This document shows, piece after piece, positions 6,024 to 9,750 of a stretch of 9,750 nt of DNA. The stretch is from JADHUC01 sp964617665. Its GTDB lineage: Bacteria > Planctomycetota > Planctomycetia > Pirellulales > Pirellulaceae. The position numbers and the translations under genes are program-made. The stretch is taken from assembly GCA_964617665.1 (NCBI GenBank), contig CAZUAH010000521.1, positions 1 to 9,750 of the forward strand, in the 5' to 3' direction. Within the stretch, counting starts at the first letter, position 1. Every line of letters begins with the position of its first letter. The notes beneath the pieces are model-generated. The model made no database searches, was not told the DNA's origin, and worked only from the letters and a program-made list of their open reading frames with translations.

Positions 6024-7371
6024 CCAAATCGAGGATCTGCTACGCAAGGAGTACGAGGGAGAACTGCTGGAGATTGATGAAAATCTTCCGCCTTTAGATC
6101 TCGCACGCGGAAGCCATGCGGAAACAACGATTCGCTCTTCAGCAACACATGTCTACACGGCTGCCTTGGGATCCGCTCTTGGAGTGGCTGCTGCACTGTT
6201 ACTTATGTTCTGGCTGGGGCCAGATCGGAGCCCGGTGGTTGAGAAGGAGGTGCGTGAGATTGCCAAGAACACCGAGGCGAACGGAGAATCTGTCGAACAT
6301 CTTTCAACCGAGGTTGAGCGACTCCGATCTTCGGTCGACAAGATCGCCACCTCGCAGGACCTCGCTTCCGGACAGCAGGAAATACAGATTGAGCTAACCG
6401 AGCTTAAAGCCGCGTATCGCGAAACCGGAATTCTGCAGGTCGTAAACAACCAGATTACACACGCTCTGCTTCTGCGTTCGACGGGCGGTGACGAGCAGGC
6501 GCGGGTGGAGACGGTCAGATTTGTCTCGACGATACGTGGGGCAGTAGCGTCGTCACGATACGACCGCGAGTCCGCCCGGGATGTTGCCTTCCACGGGGGT
6601 TCTGTCGCGTTTCTCCTCGGCCAGTTTTCGCACGCCGAGCATTGCTTCCTTGTCGCTCGCGATCTGGGTCTCGATACGCCTGACTTGGCGATGGCGCTCG
6701 CCAATTGTGCCAAGGAAACCGGTCGATGGCAGATCGCGCAAGACAGACTCGAAGAGGCATGCAAGAATGTTACCTTTCCCTCGTATCGGGTGGCTCAAAT
6801 GCACAATTTGCGTGCCTTTTGTCTTTACAAGCTCGCGTGCAAAGCTGCAGAGGAAGGGGAACCGGACGAATTCACCGAACCAGGGTTGGCAGCCGTGGCA
6901 GAGGCAATCAAGTTGGCTGGCGATGAGGGATACGGAAAAGCCCAGTTGAACGATGCACTTCTTCACGAGATTCGCGGCAACACCGAACTGGCACGAAAAA
7001 AGCTTGTGGAGGCACAGGAGACCGTAACCAAGAAGCTCAAAAGGTACAAAGGATCGCCGAGGCTGTTGTGGACGCGCGCAATTGCTGGTGCTCGGCTCGG
7101 GGAAGACTCTCTGGACAATTTGAGGCTGGCAGTGAAGTCCGAAACACACGAGTTTCCCGTTTCGTACTGGGCGGCTCGCGAAGATGCCTTCCAAGACCTT
7201 CGCATGAAAGAGCATGGTAAGGAGTTCGACAAGATCTTGAACGAAAGCAGGTTCGGTGAGGCGACTAGTAATCCTGCCGTTGACATTAGTGGAATGCTAT
7301 GGGACGAAGACTTCTCTTCGGAGTCGGTTGAAGCGAACTCCACGCCAGACCCAGCAGGAGACGTCACATGA
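6013..7371 (+). CDS. Single-pass membrane protein with coiled-coil and TPR-like regions; candidate anti-sigma factor
   Basis: The start is ATG 6013 with AAGGAG about 7 bases upstream, overlapping the sigma gene. Residues 1-47 form an acidic N-terminal segment with DSQIEDLLRKEY, probably cytoplasmic. Residues 48-69 (TAALGSALGVAAALLLMFWLG) form one membrane helix. Residues about 76-140 are charged, with heptad-like leucine/valine/isoleucine spacing that suggests a coiled coil. Residues about 190-350 are helical with TPR-like signatures (FLLGQFSHAEHCFLVARDLG, then GRWQIAQDRLEEA). The position right after an ECF gene and the single membrane helix fit a transmembrane anti-sigma factor, but the HXXXCXXC zinc motif of ZAS-type anti-sigmas is absent. 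The anti-sigma role is therefore inferred. The large outer part could bind the secreted protein encoded next. The gene ends in an ATGA overlap with that gene. Confidence 0.8.
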   Translation: MDDSQIEDLLRKEYEGELLEIDENLPPLDLARGSHAETTIRSSATHVYTAALGSALGVAAALLLMFWLGPDRSPVVEKEVREIAKNTEANGESVEHLSTEVERLRSSVDKIATSQDLASGQQEIQIELTELKAAYRETGILQVVNNQITHALLLRSTGGDEQARVETVRFVSTIRGAVASSRYDRESARDVAFHGGSVAFLLGQFSHAEHCFLVARDLGLDTPDLAMALANCAKETGRWQIAQDRLEEACKNVTFPSYRVAQMHNLRAFCLYKLACKAAEEGEPDEFTEPGLAAVAEAIKLAGDEGYGKAQLNDALLHEIRGNTELARKKLVEAQETVTKKLKRYKGSPRLLWTRAIAGARLGEDSLDNLRLAVKSETHEFPVSYWAAREDAFQDLRMKEHGKEFDKILNESRFGEATSNPAVDISGMLWDEDFSSESVEANSTPDPAGDVT

Positions 7372-8111
7372 AAGATCTGCTCTTTGAACTACGGCAGTTT
7401 CGCGGCCTTCTTCAAGCCGCACTGTGTATCCTTGGGATCTGCGCGGCCCTTACAAGCAATGCAGACGAACGTGACGAAGTATGGGATACCGTCACGTACG
7501 ATTTTGCAGGACGGTCAGCACAGGGTTGGCGAGCCCACCAAGGGCCGGAGTGCATAGACAAGGGAATCTCAGCTGTCCGTCCTGGCGGCCGATCCGGCCG
7601 GACTTGGCTTGAGTTGGATGTCGATCTAGATGCCTCTCAGCCCGATCGACGTTCCGGCGAAGCGCTCGTTTCGCTTCATGGAGAGGTTGCTGAAATCCAA
7701 CTGTCGCTCTGGGTTCCGAACCGCTGGGATTTCTCAAGCGATTCGCCGCCAGGTGTTCAGGTTTTTCTTCGAGATGGAGGTCATAGCTTCTATTCGACTT
7801 GGAGAAATATCGGTAGGGGTGCGCCGCAGTCCTATCCGGTGCGTGCAGGACGCTGGAATCGGATCGTCGTTAAGGTCGCGCCATCCCGTGGCGAGCAGTT
7901 TGACGCGGACCGTGCTGCAACACAACTATGTGACACGAAAAACGTCACTCTCCTGGGAGTCAAGATTAGCCTGCCCGGTATGGCGGCCGGGACAGCTCAA
8001 CTCAAAGATACCTTTGCCATTAGCGATGTTGTCATAAGGTGTCGTCTGGCTGCGCGAGATCAGGAGAGTTCTTTGGATGTCGAACCGCGGGAAGCGGATC
8101 CGTTGGACTGA
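7368..8111 (+). CDS. Secreted beta-rich (CBM-like) protein, 247 aa
   Basis: The start is ATG 7368, with AGGAG 7 bases upstream, in a 4-base ATGA overlap with the preceding stop. Residues 12-30 are a hydrophobic signal segment (FRGLLQAALCILGICAALTS). The remainder is a series of beta strands: TVTYDFAG, TWLELDVDL, IQLSLWVPN, GVQVFLRDG, GRWNRIVVKVAP, VTLLGVKISLP and FAISDVVI. This looks like a jelly-roll of the galactose-binding or carbohydrate-binding-module type. The order, and a final FD...L.GVK...ISDV pattern, resemble the N-terminal domain of the hydrolase encoded at 8350, where the equivalent reads FDPKSIETIGVSF...IYVTDVSIS. No catalytic motif is visible. As the third gene of a sigma operon, it may sense or bind glycan outside the cytoplasm; this is an inference. 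Confidence 0.75.
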   Translation: MKDLLFELRQFRGLLQAALCILGICAALTSNADERDEVWDTVTYDFAGRSAQGWRAHQGPECIDKGISAVRPGGRSGRTWLELDVDLDASQPDRRSGEALVSLHGEVAEIQLSLWVPNRWDFSSDSPPGVQVFLRDGGHSFYSTWRNIGRGAPQSYPVRAGRWNRIVVKVAPSRGEQFDADRAATQLCDTKNVTLLGVKISLPGMAAGTAQLKDTFAISDVVIRCRLAARDQESSLDVEPREADPLD

Positions 8112-8349
8112 AGGCGAGGGGCTATGGGAACCCTCCGGGAAGATGAAAGCAGCACTTGCGGAAACGGACATTCTTCAGATTTTTCGTGAAGGAATTGAGA
8201 TCTGATATCGTAATCAAGGAAGAATGACACGTGAACTGAGAGAGAGGTCATCACATAGGAGCATCTTTAGATCGCCTGGCATCTCAGCATCGTGAAAGCC
8301 CCAAGAGTTAGTAGAGCAAAACGCTTCCTTCTTTAAGTGGAGATCGGTT
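8112..8349. other. Intergenic region carrying the second promoter-like repeat and a long leader
   Basis: A weak 5-bp stem GAGGG/CCCTC (8116-8120, 8131-8135) just after the operon's last stop could help termination, but no T-run follows. The promoter-like repeat lies at 8180-8224. About 130 bases of leader then precede the hydrolase start. A 23-codon ORF (8224-8295) behind AAGGA lies within this leader. Confidence 0.5.
8180..8224 (+). promoter_or_regulatory. Putative ECF-type promoter of the hydrolase gene (repeat copy B)
   Basis: This is copy B of the 45-bp element, 37/45 identical to 5302-5346. TGAAGG (8187-8192) and CGTAA (8209-8213) have the same 16-base gap. The eight differences all fall outside these two boxes. 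Weaker ungapped similarity continues to about 8249 and includes GGTC at the position of the sigma gene's ribosome binding region, as if promoter and leader were duplicated together. Transcription would begin near 8219. Confidence 0.6.
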
Positions 8350-9750
8350 ATGAGCAGCGGATATCTCACTTGTGATTCGGCGCGGCGACGACTCGCGGCA
8401 GCGGCCCTGGCTGCGCTATCATTCTGCCTTGTAGCGGGACTCTCCCAATGTTTTGGCCAACGCACTTCTCCCGTTTTCGGCCCCTCGGTGGACTGGCGGG
8501 CCCAAGATTACTACACGACGAGCGGCGTCAGTGAAGTGCGATGGGATGAGGAACGCTCGTGTTTGGTCGCCAGCTGCAAACTGGAAGGGAAACATACCAA
8601 TCTCAGTTCGGGCGAGATCGTCCTGGACCTGAAGTATGTTGCTGGTCTGGAAGGAAACGTGCCCGTGGATTTCACGCAGCGGACCATCGTCGTGGTTGTG
8701 TACGTGCCGCGCGCATTCGTAGGCTGGAACAGCGCGCCGAATGGGCTGCGTGGAATGGTAAAAGACTCCGCTTCGAGATCGCAGTACGGGTCATGGTCCA
8801 ACTGCCAAACTCCGGGATACTACACACTCACCCTACGGCCATCTGCGCTTGGCATCGCCGATGGCCATACCGACGCAGCGTTCGACCCGAAGAGCATCGA
8901 GACGATCGGCGTGTCCTTTGCCATGGGCGGTGAGTCCAAGCATCGTTTCGAAGGTGAAATCTACGTAACCGATGTGTCGATCTCGCCGGCGTTGCCGATT
9001 GTCGCCCCGCCAGATCTTCCGATGGCTGCGGCCGCGACCACGCCTCTGGACGGGGCGGTAACAGTCAAGGCCGATGGCTTCTATCTGGACCGAACACGAT
9101 TGGGATTCATTCTGGGAGGAAACGACCATCTTATCGAGTACGGTCAGAACTTCGGGATTTCGGACTGGTTCCCACGCGGAAATGGCGTTTCGCGCCACAA
9201 GGGCTATATCGATGCAAGATTCGCTCTTTATCGGAGGGCGGGCGTCCAGGTCGTGCGTTGTGGGCTCGTTGATGACGGCAGGGCTGTGTTGGACAAGAAT
9301 GGCAAGGTTGTGGGGCTGAATGAGGTCTTCTGGAATGACGTGCAATGCCTGCTGGAGACTGCAGACAAACACAAGATCAAGATCGAGTTCACCTTAGTAG
9401 ATTTCCTCATTGCCGGACCAGCCAGGATCATCGACGGTGTTCAGGTCCAGGGGCGAAGGCAGGTGATCGAAGACCCCGAGATTAGAGGTCAATTTGTCCG
9501 CGATTTTGTCGAACCGTTTGTTCAGCGCTTTGGTCGCCACAATGCCACCTGGGGATTTGATGTGGTAAATGAGGGGGAATGGCTGGTGAAGGAGGATGAA
9601 GGTGGCGGATGGGAAGATGTCAAGAATCTGGAGACCAAGGCCACGCAGCCGATCTCGCGGACGGCGTTCGAGGCTTTCTGTACTGAGTGTATCCAGGTGG
9701 TCCGGCGGCGCACTCTGCGAGCGCGTGGCCATGAAGTAGCGGCTCGGATT
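8350..9750 (+). CDS. Secreted CBM-like domain plus clan GH-A-like glycoside hydrolase (3' end outside window)
   Basis: The start is ATG 8350 with GGAG 7 bases upstream; 467 codons are open to the right edge. Residues 11-36 form a signal peptide (arginine cluster, then AAAALAALSFCLVAGLSQC). Residues about 40-215 form a beta-rich domain similar in layout to the secreted protein of the upstream operon. A short Pro/Ala linker (215-232) follows. From about 240 the chain resembles a (beta/alpha)8 hydrolase of the GH5/GH39-like clan GH-A: GYIDARFALYRRAGVQVVR, then HKIKIEFTLVDF. It then reads ATWGFDVVNEGEW, in which Glu408 after Asn407 fits the acid/base residue at the end of strand 4. The nucleophile on strand 7 would lie beyond the window. 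Mannanase- or cellulase-type activity is possible but the substrate cannot be assigned. The promoter-like repeat upstream links it to the sigma factor. Confidence 0.75.
   Translation, partial: MSSGYLTCDSARRRLAAAALAALSFCLVAGLSQCFGQRTSPVFGPSVDWRAQDYYTTSGVSEVRWDEERSCLVASCKLEGKHTNLSSGEIVLDLKYVAGLEGNVPVDFTQRTIVVVVYVPRAFVGWNSAPNGLRGMVKDSASRSQYGSWSNCQTPGYYTLTLRPSALGIADGHTDAAFDPKSIETIGVSFAMGGESKHRFEGEIYVTDVSISPALPIVAPPDLPMAAAATTPLDGAVTVKADGFYLDRTRLGFILGGNDHLIEYGQNFGISDWFPRGNGVSRHKGYIDARFALYRRAGVQVVRCGLVDDGRAVLDKNGKVVGLNEVFWNDVQCLLETADKHKIKIEFTLVDFLIAGPARIIDGVQVQGRRQVIEDPEIRGQFVRDFVEPFVQRFGRHNATWGFDVVNEGEWLVKEDEGGGWEDVKNLETKATQPISRTAFEAFCTECIQVVRRRTLRARGHEVAARI

Noticed and set aside
6553..7215. 220-codon - strand ORF
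   Set aside because: It is antisense to the membrane protein gene, which has a coupled start, a membrane helix and TPR-like signatures.
8833..9372. 179-codon - strand ORF
   Set aside because: It is antisense to the hydrolase reading, which stays open to the window edge and holds the NE catalytic motif.

Overview
The window most likely comes from a member of the Planctomycetota, or a close relative in the same superphylum. The gene content supports this: a heparinase II/III-type lyase, a ThuA-domain protein, an orphan radical SAM/SPASM protein, an ECF sigma factor with a membrane partner, and a large secreted glycoside-hydrolase-like protein. Moderately high GC, small divergent operons, many short lineage-specific proteins and GC-rich palindromic intergenic repeats fit the same picture. 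This is inferred from style and gene content; there is no rRNA or other marker gene in the window.

Left part (1-2600): the C-terminal part of a heparinase II/III-like polysaccharide lyase runs in from the left edge on the + strand. It converges on a secreted ThuA-like protein on the - strand (1428-2144). A 56-bp inverted repeat lies between the two. About 450 bp upstream of the ThuA gene holds several more short palindromes and no convincing gene.

Middle (2597-5375): a 463-residue radical SAM protein with a CX3CX2C cluster and a SPASM-like C-terminal cysteine domain lies on the - strand. A strong palindrome lies inside its first 80 coding bases. Two short + strand genes with good ribosome binding sites follow: 71 aa from a GTG start, and 48 aa. 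After them comes a stretch (about 4848-5280) where coding character appears in successive reading frames, which looks like decaying or unrecognised coding DNA.

Right part (5302-9750): this is the most interesting region. A tightly coupled three-gene operon encodes an ECF sigma factor, a single-pass membrane protein with coiled-coil and TPR-like regions (candidate anti-sigma or transducer), and a secreted beta-rich domain protein. The genes overlap by 11 and 4 bases. It is followed by a separately transcribed secreted protein with a similar N-terminal beta domain fused to a clan GH-A-like catalytic domain, cut by the right edge. A 45-bp sequence just upstream of the sigma gene recurs with 37/45 identity upstream of the glycoside hydrolase gene. 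Within it the pattern TGAAGG-N16-CGTAA is conserved, as expected if the sigma factor reads both promoters. Together this suggests a self-contained polysaccharide-sensing regulatory module that controls its own operon and a hydrolase.
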